Source: Candidatus Ruthia sp. Cpac_8_S14 (GTDB lineage Bacteria > Pseudomonadota > Gammaproteobacteria > PS1 > Pseudothioglobaceae). Taken from it: a DNA stretch of 64,000 nucleotides. The notes under the pieces were generated by a model. The model was not told the DNA's origin. It worked only from the letters and a program-made list of their open reading frames with translations, and ran no database searches. The stretch spans positions 62,001-126,000 of the forward strand of contig CP072533.1 of the NCBI GenBank assembly GCA_021730205.1, read 5' to 3'. Positions 47,371-57,353 of the stretch are shown one piece after another. Within the stretch, counting starts at the first letter, position 1; each line of letters opens with the position of its first letter. Position numbers and translations under genes: made by a program.

Positions 47371-47500
47371 GGATCGGATTTTGACAAAATGTCATTGAAC
47401 GTTAAGAGGAAAAAAAGACCAAATAAGAGCAAGAGCGCTGATTGAAAAAGAATTGGCAAAATTTAGAATGAGAGTGATTTAACTTTAAGGAGAAAAACCA

Positions 47501-48370
47501 ATGATTGATATCAATTCAACACCAATTGCTAGTCTATTAGCAGAGGGTATTTCATACGCAGACATGCAAATGTACGTAGTCATTATGATTGCCCTAGTGG
47601 TTGTTATGACAGTGCTAGATTTGTTACATAAGAAAAGTGCAATTTACTTTTTTAATGCAGCGGTAAGAGCTGAAAAAGATTTAGCTGCAGGTGATGCACC
47701 ATGTTCATTGGGCAAAGAAGAAGGTAGACTTAAAGTATTAAGCGCTGGCGATAAAGTAAATATATTAGCAAGTACAATTGCAGTAGATGTTGCAACAGCT
47801 GGTGAATTTAGCAATGGACTTCGTAGGTTGGTACATATCCTAACCATGTGGGGCTTTATTCTCTTTAACAGCGCAACTGCCATTATTATTTTTGGTGCTC
47901 AAGAGACTCAGATATTAGCACAAGTATGGAATATTGGTGCAATCATGTTATTTATTGGTACATTTTGGTATTGGTTTGGCTTTAAAGTAGACACTCAAGC
48001 AGAAGGTCATTCATGGACAAGAATTGTTATTAAAAGAGACATGTTTAGTTTGTCACTAATGGCAACTTCAGTAACCGCACTAGGTTGGAACATCTACGGC
48101 GGCGGTACTGGCATATGGTTCATCTTAGTTCTTTTTGCGACTGCATCACTATTTGGTGGTGTATATTGGTCTAAATTTTCTCATATGTTCTTTAAGCCTG
48201 CTGCTGCATATAATAAGCGCATCATCAAAGCTAATGGCACAAACGAGAACTTGCCTCACGAGACAAGAGACGATGTGTGGCAACAAAACAGACATTCAAT
48301 GGAGCTTTTAAAAGACGCACCAATGAATATGGGCCTTGGTATTAAGCGTGAAGCGCCTAAGCACTACTAA
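47501..48370 (+). CDS. aprM: APS reductase membrane anchor AprM
   Basis: AprM is an integral membrane protein thought to pass electrons from APS reductase AprAB into the quinone pool in sulfur-oxidising bacteria that lack QmoABC. The product has 289 residues with about 5-6 helices (MYVVIMIALVVVMTVLDLL, LVHILTMWGFILFNSATAII, IGAIMLFIGTFWYWFGF, others). His residues within helices (RRLVHILTMWG) could bind heme. ATAAGGAG-like TTAAGGAGAAA precedes the ATG. aprB follows by 31 bases. Confidence 0.85.
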   Translation: MIDINSTPIASLLAEGISYADMQMYVVIMIALVVVMTVLDLLHKKSAIYFFNAAVRAEKDLAAGDAPCSLGKEEGRLKVLSAGDKVNILASTIAVDVATAGEFSNGLRRLVHILTMWGFILFNSATAIIIFGAQETQILAQVWNIGAIMLFIGTFWYWFGFKVDTQAEGHSWTRIVIKRDMFSLSLMATSVTALGWNIYGGGTGIWFILVLFATASLFGGVYWSKFSHMFFKPAAAYNKRIIKANGTNENLPHETRDDVWQQNRHSMELLKDAPMNMGLGIKREAPKHY

Positions 48371-48401
48371 TATTAATTAAATAAGAAGAGAGGAAAATAA
48401 T

Positions 48402-48881
48402 ATGCCAACTTTTGTATATATGACTCGTTGTGATGGTTGTGGACATTGTGTAGATATCTGCCCATCTAACATTATGCACATTGATGATAAATATCGTCGT
48501 GCTTATAACATTGAACCAAACATGTGTTGGGAGTGTTATTCATGTGTTAAAGCATGCCCACACCAAGCAATTGATGTGCGTGGTTATGCAGACTTTGCAC
48601 CACTAGGGCACAGTGTTCGCGTTATTCGTGACGAAGAGAAAGGCACTATTGCATGGAGAATTAAATTCCGTGACGGCCGTGTAAAGAACTTCTTATCACC
48701 AATTACAACTCAACCATGGGGAACTAAAATTCCTGATTTCAGAAATGAGCCTGAGCCTAGTGATGAAATGCGTAACTCGCAGTTATTAGCATTTGAGCCT
48801 AAATATATTCGTATGGATGATAGCGATATTCACACGTTAGAATCTAATGGTTTGAAATTTAAAGAAGGAGTGTACTACTAA
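48402..48881 (+). CDS. aprB: Adenylylsulfate reductase beta subunit AprB
   Basis: AprB carries two 4Fe-4S clusters that shuttle electrons to or from AprA's FAD. The product has 159 residues: MTRCDGCGHCVDICPSNIM and CWECYSCVKACPHQAI are the cluster motifs, the second with an inserted Trp-Glu as in AprB. DVRGYADFAPLGHSVRVIRD and the tail are typical. The stop overlaps the aprA ATG. Confidence 0.97.
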   Translation: MPTFVYMTRCDGCGHCVDICPSNIMHIDDKYRRAYNIEPNMCWECYSCVKACPHQAIDVRGYADFAPLGHSVRVIRDEEKGTIAWRIKFRDGRVKNFLSPITTQPWGTKIPDFRNEPEPSDEMRNSQLLAFEPKYIRMDDSDIHTLESNGLKFKEGVYY

Positions 48882-50764
48882 TGGATATTAAAACAATTGT
48901 AGAAGACAACATTGATATTTTAGTTGTTGGTGCTGGTTTAGGCGGTACAGGTGCTGCTTATGAGGCTAGATATTGGGGTCGTAATAAAAAGATCATCATT
49001 GCAGAAAAGGCAAACATTAACCGTTCAGGCGCTGTTGCTCAAGGTTTATATGCGATTAACTGTTATATGGGAACTCGTTTTGGTGAGAACAATCCTGAAG
49101 ACCACGTGCGTTATGCACGTATGGATTTAATGGGTATGGTTCGTGAGGACTTGCTGTTTGACATGGCTCGTCATGTTGACTCTGCAGTGCATAAGTTTGA
49201 AGAATGGGGCCTTCCATTAATGAAGGATCCTAAAAGAGAAGACATTGGTGCTTACATGCGCGAAGGTCGTTGGCAGATTATGATTCACGGTGAATCATAT
49301 AAGCCTATCGTTGCTGAAGCTGCAACTAAGCAAGTTGACAAAGTTTACAATCGTATTATGGTTACCCATTTGCTAATGGATGACGCACAAGAAAATCGTG
49401 TTGCTGGCGCTGTCGGTTTTAACGTACGTACTGGTAATTATCATGTGTTTAAGTCTAAGTCTACTATTGTTGGTGCTGGTGGTGCGTCTAATATCTTTAA
49501 GCCTCGTTCAGTGGGTGAAGGCATGGGTCGTGTATGGTACGCACCATGGTCTTCTGGCTCTGCATATGGCTTACTAATTGAAGCTGGTGCGAAGATGACA
49601 CAAATGGAAAATCGTATCGTTCTTGCTAGGTTTAAAGATGGTTATGGTCCTGTTGGCGCATACTTCTTACATCTTAAAACCTACACTCAAAATGGTTATG
49701 GTGACGAGTATGAATCTAAGTGGTTCCCAGCACTGTCGAAAATGGTAGGTAAAGAATATCTAGATACAGAAGGTCAACATTTGTCTCATAAGCCAATTCC
49801 AACTTGTTTGCGTAATCATGCATTTATCAGCGAGGTAAATGCCGGTCGTGGTCCAATTCACATGGTAACAATGGAAGCATTCCAAGACCCTCATTTAGAA
49901 GAAGTTGGTTGGGAAAACTTCTTAGGAATGACAGTTAGTCAAGCAGTACTTTGGGCGGCAACAGACGTTGATCCTAAATACGAAAATCCTGAATTAACAA
50001 CGTCTGAGCCATATGTAATGGGTTCACATGCTACTGGTTGTGGCGCATGGTGTTCAGGTCCTGAGGACATCTCTCCTGATGAATACTTCTGGGGTTATAA
50101 TCGCATGACGACAGTAGATGGTTTGTTTGGTGCGGGTGATACTGTTGGCGGTACACCACATGCATTCTCATCAGGCTCATTTACCGAAGGTCGTTTAGCT
50201 GCTAAGGCAGCATGTAAGTACATTGATGATGGTAAGGGAGAAGGGATTAAAGTGTCTGATAAGCAAATTGCTGATCGTAAAACGCAAATCTTTAAACCTT
50301 TAGAGAATTATACAATTGGTCGTAATGAAATTGTTGCTGGTACAGTATCGCCAAGTTACATTTTGCCGATGAGTGGATTGCAACGTTTGCAAAAGCTTAT
50401 GGACGAGTATTGTGGTGGTGTTACTGTTTCTTATGTAACCAACGACAAGTTGCTAAATATAGGTTTGAAGAAGCTAGCCATTTTAGAAGAAGATTTAGAG
50501 CACATTGGTGCAGAAGATCTTCATCAGTTGATGCGTGGGTGGGAGTTAAGACACCGTCACCGTACTTCTGAATGTGTGACTCAGCATACTTTGTTCCGTA
50601 AAGAAACTCGCTGGCCTGGTTACTATTATCGTGGTGATGCTATGAAATTAGATGATAAAAATTGGCATGTACTGACAGTTTCTCATCGCGATTGTGTTAC
50701 TGGTGAATACACACTAGAGAAGGCACCTTGTTATCATTTAGTTGGCGAGGAAGGTGAAAAATAG
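48881..50764 (+). CDS. aprA: Adenylylsulfate reductase alpha subunit AprA
   Basis: AprA is the FAD subunit that oxidises sulfite with AMP to APS in sulfur oxidation (reverse of sulfate reduction). The product has 627 residues: DILVVGAGLGGTGAAYEARYWG is the FAD motif, NRSGAVAQGLYAINCYMG and MREGRWQIMIHGESYKPIVA are AprA-specific blocks, and GSHATGCGAWCSGPEDISPDEYFWGYNRM occurs late, near active-site loops. It sits at the end of aprMBA. Confidence 0.97.
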   Translation: MDIKTIVEDNIDILVVGAGLGGTGAAYEARYWGRNKKIIIAEKANINRSGAVAQGLYAINCYMGTRFGENNPEDHVRYARMDLMGMVREDLLFDMARHVDSAVHKFEEWGLPLMKDPKREDIGAYMREGRWQIMIHGESYKPIVAEAATKQVDKVYNRIMVTHLLMDDAQENRVAGAVGFNVRTGNYHVFKSKSTIVGAGGASNIFKPRSVGEGMGRVWYAPWSSGSAYGLLIEAGAKMTQMENRIVLARFKDGYGPVGAYFLHLKTYTQNGYGDEYESKWFPALSKMVGKEYLDTEGQHLSHKPIPTCLRNHAFISEVNAGRGPIHMVTMEAFQDPHLEEVGWENFLGMTVSQAVLWAATDVDPKYENPELTTSEPYVMGSHATGCGAWCSGPEDISPDEYFWGYNRMTTVDGLFGAGDTVGGTPHAFSSGSFTEGRLAAKAACKYIDDGKGEGIKVSDKQIADRKTQIFKPLENYTIGRNEIVAGTVSPSYILPMSGLQRLQKLMDEYCGGVTVSYVTNDKLLNIGLKKLAILEEDLEHIGAEDLHQLMRGWELRHRHRTSECVTQHTLFRKETRWPGYYYRGDAMKLDDKNWHVLTVSHRDCVTGEYTLEKAPCYHLVGEEGEK

Positions 50765-50835
50765 AGGCTTAGTTTAAATTTTTTATCTACTGTATATTTT
50801 AAAAAAAACGTTTTGTTGGGTGGAGTATTGGATAA

Positions 50836-51186
50836 ATGAACATTATTGATAAAACAGATGAGGAAATTTTAGCGATTGCAAATCCAATGTGGGATGACTT
50901 GGTTAAATATTCTAATAATAGTAATTATGGTGCTTTTAGTCGTCACTTTTCAGAGGATTTTTTGCGTGGCGCCAATGAAATTGAAATGGGTAAACAGTTT
51001 GCCCGTAGCGAGCTAACCAAAGGTCTTGAAAAAGGTGCAGGGTATTTGGGTATGATTCGTCGTGGTCAACATGTAACCGTGTTATATAAACAAACTCATT
51101 CTAAAAAAGAGGGTGAGTACTTAGGCAGACTCGTGCTTGGTTATGAAGATGATACGGTTAAGATTTTTGGCACAACAATCTTTTAA
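50836..51186 (+). CDS. Conserved protein of unknown function downstream of aprA
   Basis: A 116-residue cytosolic protein (MNIIDKTDEEILAIANPMWD, YNSNYGAFSRHFSEDFLRGA, LVLGYEDDTVKIFGTTIF). The mix of an N-terminal helix block followed by strands (YLGMIRRGQHVTVLYKQ) suggests an NTF2-like fold (fold inference only). It follows aprA by 71 bases and precedes the SlyD-like gene by 5 bases. Its place in the sulfur cluster is the only functional clue. Confidence 0.75.
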   Translation: MNIIDKTDEEILAIANPMWDDLVKYSNNSNYGAFSRHFSEDFLRGANEIEMGKQFARSELTKGLEKGAGYLGMIRRGQHVTVLYKQTHSKKEGEYLGRLVLGYEDDTVKIFGTTIF

Positions 51187-51191
51187 AAGCT

Positions 51192-51698
51192 GTGAATAAT
51201 ACTATTCAAGATTCTAAATATGTTGAACTTATCTACAAGATTTTTGATAAAAAAACCGGTAACATCTTTTCAGAAATTGAACATCCAGTCGGCTATGTGC
51301 ATGGTGTTAACGATACATTAGACAAAGAGGTTATTGCTGAATTAGAAGGCAGAAAGCAGGGCGATATCATTGAGATTAACATTGATGTAGAGAAAATCTA
51401 CGGATTTCGTGACGAATCTTTAGTTTTTATTGATAAAATTGAAAATGTTCCACCAGAATATCAAAAAGTTGGTACTAAGGTTGTTATGAAAAATTCCAAA
51501 GGAGATCCTAAGGAGTTTTTGGTCACTAAAGCCGATGATAAGACAGTCACCATTGATGGCAATAATCCACTTTGTGGCCGTGAAGTTAAATTTGCGCTCG
51601 AAATTCTTTTAGTACGTGATGCAACGGATGAAGAAACGGAAGCAGGTGGTATGATAGATGAACAACCAAATATGGAGCAATTATTAACAATGCATTAA
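51192..51698 (+). CDS. FKBP-type peptidyl-prolyl isomerase, SlyD-like
   Basis: A 168-residue prolyl isomerase/chaperone of the SlyD type. IDKKTGNIFSEIEHPVGYVH, GVNDTLDKEVIAELEGRKQG and VEKIYGFRDESLVF are the FKBP and IF-domain features, and GNNPLCGREVKFALEILLVR corresponds to SlyD NHPLAGxxLxFxVxV. The His-rich metal-binding tail of SlyD is missing. The start is GTG at 51192; no ATG fits. A role in AprAB/AprM folding is possible from context only. Confidence 0.85.
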   Translation: MNNTIQDSKYVELIYKIFDKKTGNIFSEIEHPVGYVHGVNDTLDKEVIAELEGRKQGDIIEINIDVEKIYGFRDESLVFIDKIENVPPEYQKVGTKVVMKNSKGDPKEFLVTKADDKTVTIDGNNPLCGREVKFALEILLVRDATDEETEAGGMIDEQPNMEQLLTMH

Positions 51699-51700
51699 TT

Positions 51701-52060
51701 ATGGATATTGACTTTACAGAATCAGAAATAAAGATCATTCAAAGTGCGGTTGATCATCGTTGGAGAAAAGAAAAGATTGAAGTTAATTTGGCTGATATTG
51801 AAATTACAAAAGAAGGTGAAGATGAACCAACGCTTTTTCCGGCAGCTGTTTGGGAGGATAAGAATTCAACTTTCATTATTTTAAAAATAGGCGCATTTTC
51901 TTATAAAAGTTTCTTTTATTGTTTGTCTGATGAACGCTTTGATACCGGTGTTCCTGAGTATAACGATTTGTATGAGTGTGCAGATAAGTTGTTAAAAGCG
52001 CAAGCGGATTTTATTCTGAGTAAAAACATGAAAGACTTAGATCTACATATGCAAAAATAA
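51701..52060 (+). CDS. Small conserved protein of unknown function
   Basis: A 119-residue cytosolic acidic protein (MDIDFTESEIKIIQSAVDHR, LADIEITKEGEDEPTLFPAA, AFSYKSFFYCLSDERFDTGV). No domain is recognised. It follows the SlyD-like gene by 2 bases, so the three genes 50836-52060 form one transcription unit downstream of aprA. A bidirectional terminator lies after it. Confidence 0.75.
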   Translation: MDIDFTESEIKIIQSAVDHRWRKEKIEVNLADIEITKEGEDEPTLFPAAVWEDKNSTFIILKIGAFSYKSFFYCLSDERFDTGVPEYNDLYECADKLLKAQADFILSKNMKDLDLHMQK

Positions 52061-52085
52061 CCCTTGTTTTAAGATTTAAGTTTTT

Positions 52086-52116
52086 AAAAAAAGATATGCT
52101 ATGTATGTCTTTTTTT
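52086..52116 (+). terminator. AT-rich bidirectional terminator
   Basis: AAAAAAAGA and TCTTTTTTT form 9-bp arms. The T-runs occur on both strands, so it can end the apr-side operon from the left and hppA from the right. Confidence 0.6.
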
Positions 52117-52198
52117 GTTTTTAACAATATGAAGTTGTTCTTATATATAAGTGTAATAGTTTTTACCTTTTGATTGTTTGTATTGTTTTAGATATAAA

Positions 52199-52228
52199 AA
52201 AAAGGGTGAACTTATCAATCCCCTTTTT
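52199..52228 (-). terminator. Intrinsic terminator of hppA
   Basis: On the minus strand AAAAAGGG and CCCTTTTT form the arms (52221-52228 and 52199-52206), followed by further Ts. It lies 18 bases downstream of the hppA stop. Confidence 0.7.
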
Positions 52229-52245
52229 AATGAATCGATTAATGA

Positions 52246-54246
52246 TTACAAAAGAGGAATAATCATAATTGCAACAATGTTAATAATCTTAATTAGTGGA
52301 TTAATAGCAGGCCCTGCTGTATCTTTGTATGGATCGCCCACTGTATCACCAGTAACAGCAGCCTTATGAGCATCTGAGCCTTTACCACCAAAGTGACCAT
52401 CTTCGATATATTTTTTAGCGTTATCCCATGCACCACCACCTGTGGTCATTGAGATTGCAACAAAAATACCCGTTGCGATAGAGCCGATTAGTAGCCCGCC
52501 TAGCGCCTCGGCGCCTAATAGCAAACCAACGATAACTGGAAATGCAATTGGCAAAATAGAAGGTAATATCATTTCTTTAATGGCAGATTTAGTGAGCATG
52601 TCAACTGCTTTAGAATAATCAGGCTTTTGCGTGTAATCCATAATGCCTGGCATTTCTCTAAACTGGCGACGTACTTCATTGACAATACCACCTGCAGCAC
52701 GACCAACAGCCTCCATTGCCATTGCTCCAAATAAATAAGGCACTAAGCCACCTAAGAATAAACCAATGATTACCTTATGGTTAGACAAGTCAAACGCAAT
52801 GCCTTTAAATTGTTCAATAGTGCGTAGTTCATTAGTAAAGTCGGCAAATAATACCAGTGCTGCCAAACCAGCAGAGCCAATTGCATAGCCTTTAGTTACC
52901 GCTTTGGTTGTATTACCAACGGCATCTAGAGGATCGGTAATGTTGCGAATTTTTTCTGGAAGTTCAGCCATTTCTGCGATGCCACCTGCATTGTCCGTAA
53001 TTGGACCGTAGGCATCAAGTGCGACAATAACGCCTGTCATTGATAACATAGCTGTTGCTGCAATTGCAATGGCGTATAAGCCACCCAATTCATGCGCACC
53101 CCAAATACTCGCGCATACTGCAAGTACAGGAAAAGCAGTAGATTTCATGCTCAAGCCAATACCGGCAATAACGTTAGTACCATCACCTGTGAGTGATGCC
53201 TCGGCAACATGTTGCACAGGGCTGTGCTCAGTTGAGGTGTAATACTCTGTTACCACGACCATAACAGCTGTTAGCGCTAAGCCAATCAGTGATGCGTAGA
53301 ATAAATTCATCCCCATATTCATGTCATTGGTAATAAAATAAAAAGCAGTTGCAGCCAATCCCGCTGAAACGATTAAGCCTTTATATAGAGCACCCATGAT
53401 AGAACCACCATCAGAGACTTTAACAAAAAAAGTACCTATAATAGAGGCAATAATTGAGGCTGAGCCTAAAGCCAAGGGATATAAAATAGCATTATCGCCT
53501 AAATCTAAAACACCCGCAAGCATCATGGTTGCAACAATAGTAACTGCATAAGTTTCAAATAAGTCAGCAGCCATACCTGCACAATCACCAACATTATCAC
53601 CAACATTATCAGCAATCACTGCAGGATTGCGTGGGTCGTCTTCTGGAATGCCAGCCTCAACTTTACCAACAATGTCAGCACCAACGTCAGCACCTTTGGT
53701 GAAGATGCCACCGCCTAAACGTGCAAAAATTGAAATAAGCGAGCCACCAAATGCAAGACCAATAAGCGCGTGCAATGCGTCTTTTTGTGCAACGCCATAT
53801 TCAATCATACCGGCGTAGTAACCAGAAACACCTAATAGTGCCAAGCCAACAACCAATATACCTGTAACAGCACCACCTTTAAAAGCAACTTGGAAAGCGG
53901 CATTCATGCCGTTATTAGCCGCTTGTGCTGTGCGAGAATTAGACTTAACTGACACATTCATACCAATGTAGCCTGTTGCGCCTGACAATACTGCACCAAC
54001 TAAAAAGCCGAAACCAATGGTGATACCTAAAAAATAAGTAATGATGACAAGCAAAACAACACCCACCATAGCAATGGTTGAGTATTGACGATTTAGGTAA
54101 GCATTTGCGCCTTGTGCAATTGCATTTGAAATTTCTTTCATCTTGTCATTACCTGTAGGCTGTTTGTTAATCCAGGTAATTGTAAATAGACCATATAAAA
54201 CAGCGATAATTGATGCCGAAATGGCAAGGGTAAGAATTGTATCCAT
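52246..54246 (-). CDS. hppA: Membrane H+-pumping pyrophosphatase, K+-independent type
   Basis: HppA uses PPi hydrolysis to pump protons, or runs in reverse to make PPi. The product has 666 residues and about 16 helices. Active-site blocks: [40 protein letters not shown] and [18 protein letters not shown]. At the K+-dependence site it reads [10 protein letters not shown]: Lys where K+-dependent enzymes have Ala, so it should be K+-independent. AAGGAGAAAA precedes the ATG. It converges on the sat/apr operon. Confidence 0.95.
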   Translation of the reverse strand: MDTILTLAISASIIAVLYGLFTITWINKQPTGNDKMKEISNAIAQGANAYLNRQYSTIAMVGVVLLVIITYFLGITIGFGFLVGAVLSGATGYIGMNVSVKSNSRTAQAANNGMNAAFQVAFKGGAVTGILVVGLALLGVSGYYAGMIEYGVAQKDALHALIGLAFGGSLISIFARLGGGIFTKGADVGADIVGKVEAGIPEDDPRNPAVIADNVGDNVGDCAGMAADLFETYAVTIVATMMLAGVLDLGDNAILYPLALGSASIIASIIGTFFVKVSDGGSIMGALYKGLIVSAGLAATAFYFITNDMNMGMNLFYASLIGLALTAVMVVVTEYYTSTEHSPVQHVAEASLTGDGTNVIAGIGLSMKSTAFPVLAVCASIWGAHELGGLYAIAIAATAMLSMTGVIVALDAYGPITDNAGGIAEMAELPEKIRNITDPLDAVGNTTKAVTKGYAIGSAGLAALVLFADFTNELRTIEQFKGIAFDLSNHKVIIGLFLGGLVPYLFGAMAMEAVGRAAGGIVNEVRRQFREMPGIMDYTQKPDYSKAVDMLTKSAIKEMILPSILPIAFPVIVGLLLGAEALGGLLIGSIATGIFVAISMTTGGGAWDNAKKYIEDGHFGGKGSDAHKAAVTGDTVGDPYKDTAGPAINPLIKIINIVAIMIIPLL

Positions 54247-54249
54247 TAC

Positions 54250-54519
54250 TTTATTTTCTCCTTTTTGGTTGTATGCAAATTTTCTTCAGGATTGATTATA
54301 GTTAATAATTGCCTATATAGTAAGACGATAATCTAATAATTTAATAGAGCTAACTTATGTTAACTATTGATAGAAGTATTAATTTTCGTTCCAATATTTT
54401 TTAAACTTTCAGTACCACTTTGAATTTTTCAACTAGGCAATTAAAAATTCAGTATAAACACCCTGCATATAAGCGGTAAATAAGAAAGGTTAACCATCGT
54501 CTGTTAGGTTAGGGGGTTA
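54250..54519. other. Intergenic region upstream of hppA
   Basis: AT-rich with no gene seen on either strand. It should carry the hppA promoter (minus strand), but I could not single out a convincing -35/-10 pair. Confidence 0.5.
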
Positions 54520-54871
54520 TTAGTGTCGGCTAGTTTTGCGTGTGTAAGCCGCTTCTTTGTCAAAGACGATAAAATGATTATGCATCTCTAATGCTGGATA
54601 CGCCTGCATTAGTCATTGGTCAAGTGGCATCAAATGATGCCTCATCAGCAAGAATGAAATATTTGTCTAGATCTGGGTAATGTTCTAACATAAAGCCAAT
54701 AATAATTTGGTTCATGCGATTCCATACATTTTTCAATAAGCCGTTATTTTGGATTAAATATTGAAGATTTTCAGGCGAGTTAGAAGACTCCGTTAGGTTT
54801 CACTCCCTGCGGCACATCCAAAGGGGGGGGTGAAAGGGAATGTTAATTTCTCTTGGACCAAATTTAGTCAT
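54520..54871 (-). pseudogene. Remnant of an unrecognised gene
   Basis: The minus strand starts at ATG 54871 (MTKFGPREINIPFHPP), passes a C8 run (G8 on plus, 54822-54830 region) and a stop, then continues in frame with NLQYLIQNNGLLKNVWNRMN, IIIGFMLEHYPDLDKYFILA, DEASFDAT and a stop, then TNAGVSSIRDA, and after a frameshift MHNHFIVFDKEAAYTRKTSR, to a stop at 54520. The length of consistent coding-like text (about 115 codons) supports a former gene. I do not recognise the family. Confidence 0.5.
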
Positions 54872-54886
54872 AAGAGATTAAATCGC

Positions 54887-55567
<681 letters not shown>

Positions 55568-55591
55568 TTACTAAAAAACCAGAAAGTTTTG

Positions 55592-55623
55592 CCATTTGAA
55601 GGTAATACTTAAACTTCAAATGG
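55592..55623 (-). terminator. Hairpin at the end of the phosphofructokinase gene
   Basis: CCATTTGAAG and CTTCAAATGG form perfect 10-bp arms and include the last codons of the gene. On the minus strand CAAAACTTTCTGGTTTTTT follows. It may reduce read-through into adk. Confidence 0.55.
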
Positions 55624-56853
55624 GACTAATTTTTTATCTGCCATTACCTTCTTCATCACCACATAATCAGGCAAGCCGTTCTTGTATGGTGGATAATCTT
55701 CACCTTCAATAAGTGGTTGTAAATATTCATGACAAGTGTCAGTAATACCAAAACCATCGTCGGAAATGTAGTTTGTAGGCATCATCTTTTCAACATTAGC
55801 GATATCTTTTAACTCGCCTGAGCCAATCTTCCAAGTGTAGGGGTTATTTGAGGTGCGAATAATGGCAGGCATGACTGAATTTTTACCTTCAAGCGCCATA
55901 TTAACAGCCGCCTCACCTAATGCATAAGCTTGTTCAACATCGGATTTTGAAGCTAAGTGACGAGCAGCACGTTGCAGGTAATCTGCAACTGCCCAGTGGT
56001 ATTTATAACCCAAGGTATCTTTGATTAAGTTAGCAACCACAGGTGCTGCACCACCAAGTTGTGCATGGCCAAAGTCATCGCGAGCGCCTTGTTCTGCCAA
56101 GAAGCGACCATCTGGCCATTTTGTACCTTCGGATACAACGATTGTGCAATAGCCAAATTCTTTGACGTTTTTGTCAACTTTAGCTAAAAATTTCTTTTCA
56201 TCAAAATCAACCTCTGGGAATAAAATTACCACAGGGATTGAATCATCAACCAAGCCACCTGCTGCTGCAATCCAACCTGCATGACGACCCATTACTTCAA
56301 GGACGAAAATTTTAGTTGAGGTTGCCGCCATTGAGGCCACGTCAAAACTGGCTTCCATAGTAGAAACAGCAATATATTTAGCAACTGAGCCGAAACCTGG
56401 ACAGTTGTCTGTAATTGGTAAGTCGTTATCCACTGTTTTAGGCACATGAATAGCTTGAATTGGGTAGCCCATTGATTCAGATAATTGAGAGACCTTTAGG
56501 CAGGTATCTGCTGAATCGCCACCGCCATTGTAGAAAAAATAAGCAATATCATGCGCTTTGAATACTTCAATTAGTCTTTCATATTCTGCTTTGTTAGTCT
56601 CTAAAGATTTCATTTTATAACGACAAGAGCCAAAGCCACCAGAAGGCGTATGTTTTAAGGCCTTAATATCAGCACTAGATTCTTTTGATGTGTCAATTAA
56701 ATTTTCAGTGAGTGCGCCGATAATACCGTTTTGACCTGCATATATCGTGCCGATCTTATCTGGATGTTTGCGCGTTGTTTCAATCACGCCACAAGCTGAT
56801 GCATTAATCACAGCAGTCACACCACCTGATTGGGCATAAAAAGCATTTTTCAT
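55609..56853 (-). CDS. pfp: PPi-dependent 6-phosphofructokinase
   Basis: The enzyme converts fructose-6-phosphate and PPi to fructose-1,6-bisphosphate, or the reverse. In Calvin-cycle chemolithotrophs of this type it can replace fructose-1,6-bisphosphatase (and sedoheptulose bisphosphatase) and recover PPi. The product has 414 residues. FYNGGGDSADTCLKVS carries Asp at the position that blocks ATP, and VPKTVDNDLPITDNCPGFGS carries Lys in PKTxDND (ATP-type enzymes have PGTxDND). Both indicate PPi use. MGRHAGWIAAAGGL is present. Confidence 0.93.
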   Translation of the reverse strand: MKNAFYAQSGGVTAVINASACGVIETTRKHPDKIGTIYAGQNGIIGALTENLIDTSKESSADIKALKHTPSGGFGSCRYKMKSLETNKAEYERLIEVFKAHDIAYFFYNGGGDSADTCLKVSQLSESMGYPIQAIHVPKTVDNDLPITDNCPGFGSVAKYIAVSTMEASFDVASMAATSTKIFVLEVMGRHAGWIAAAGGLVDDSIPVVILFPEVDFDEKKFLAKVDKNVKEFGYCTIVVSEGTKWPDGRFLAEQGARDDFGHAQLGGAAPVVANLIKDTLGYKYHWAVADYLQRAARHLASKSDVEQAYALGEAAVNMALEGKNSVMPAIIRTSNNPYTWKIGSGELKDIANVEKMMPTNYISDDGFGITDTCHEYLQPLIEGEDYPPYKNGLPDYVVMKKVMADKKLVPFEV

Positions 56854-56901
56854 AATTAGTTTCCTAAAATAACAAGCTAATAATTATACTTTATAAACCA
56901 A

Positions 56902-57345
56902 TTATGATTTTCCTAGAATGTGTTCAAGATTTGTAAAACCTTGGCTTAGCTCAAAGGAAATTTTTTTAGCCAACAACAAGTGTTTAAGTAATTGCATGGT
57001 GTCATCTGCATATTCGTGTACCAGTTTATTATGTAATAGACGCATATCTACCCAATTGTCAGCATTATTAATAATGTTAAGCTGCTCTAATCGATTTAAA
57101 TTATCAATCGCCGTTTTTGGGATTCCGCCAGACTAATTTGAAGAAAAGTGGTAATAATTTATCCACAAACATGTCTTGCATACGTGAAAATTTAGATACA
57201 AAGGATTCTAACCTGTCAATGTCTTCAGACGCTTGTAAGGTGTTTTCTAACCACTTGGTATTTAAATTATCTTCAGAGAATAAGCGCCCAACTACGTCTT
57301 TTACCAACAGATCCTCTTTGTCAAGAATAATTATAATTTAGTTAA
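56902..57345 (-). pseudogene. HEPN-like protein, frameshifted
   Basis: The minus strand starts with KEDLLVKDVVGRLFSEDN, WLENTLQASEDIDRLES, SRMQDMFVDKLLPLFFKL, then after a frameshift near 57115 continues PKTAIDNLNRLEQLNI, WVDMRLLHNKLVHEYADDTM, LLLANKISFELSQGFTNLEH and stops at 56902. The RLLHNKLVHEY block and helical pattern resemble HEPN (DUF86/HI0074-type) proteins. IIILDKEDLL before it resembles the end of a Pol-beta-type nucleotidyltransferase, the usual HEPN partner, but this is weak. Confidence 0.5.
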
Positions 57346-57353
57346 TTCTATCC

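Noticed and set aside
47400-47482. Short peptide gene in the aprM leader
   Set aside because: The frame reads as a short helical peptide but lacks a start codon and ribosome site.
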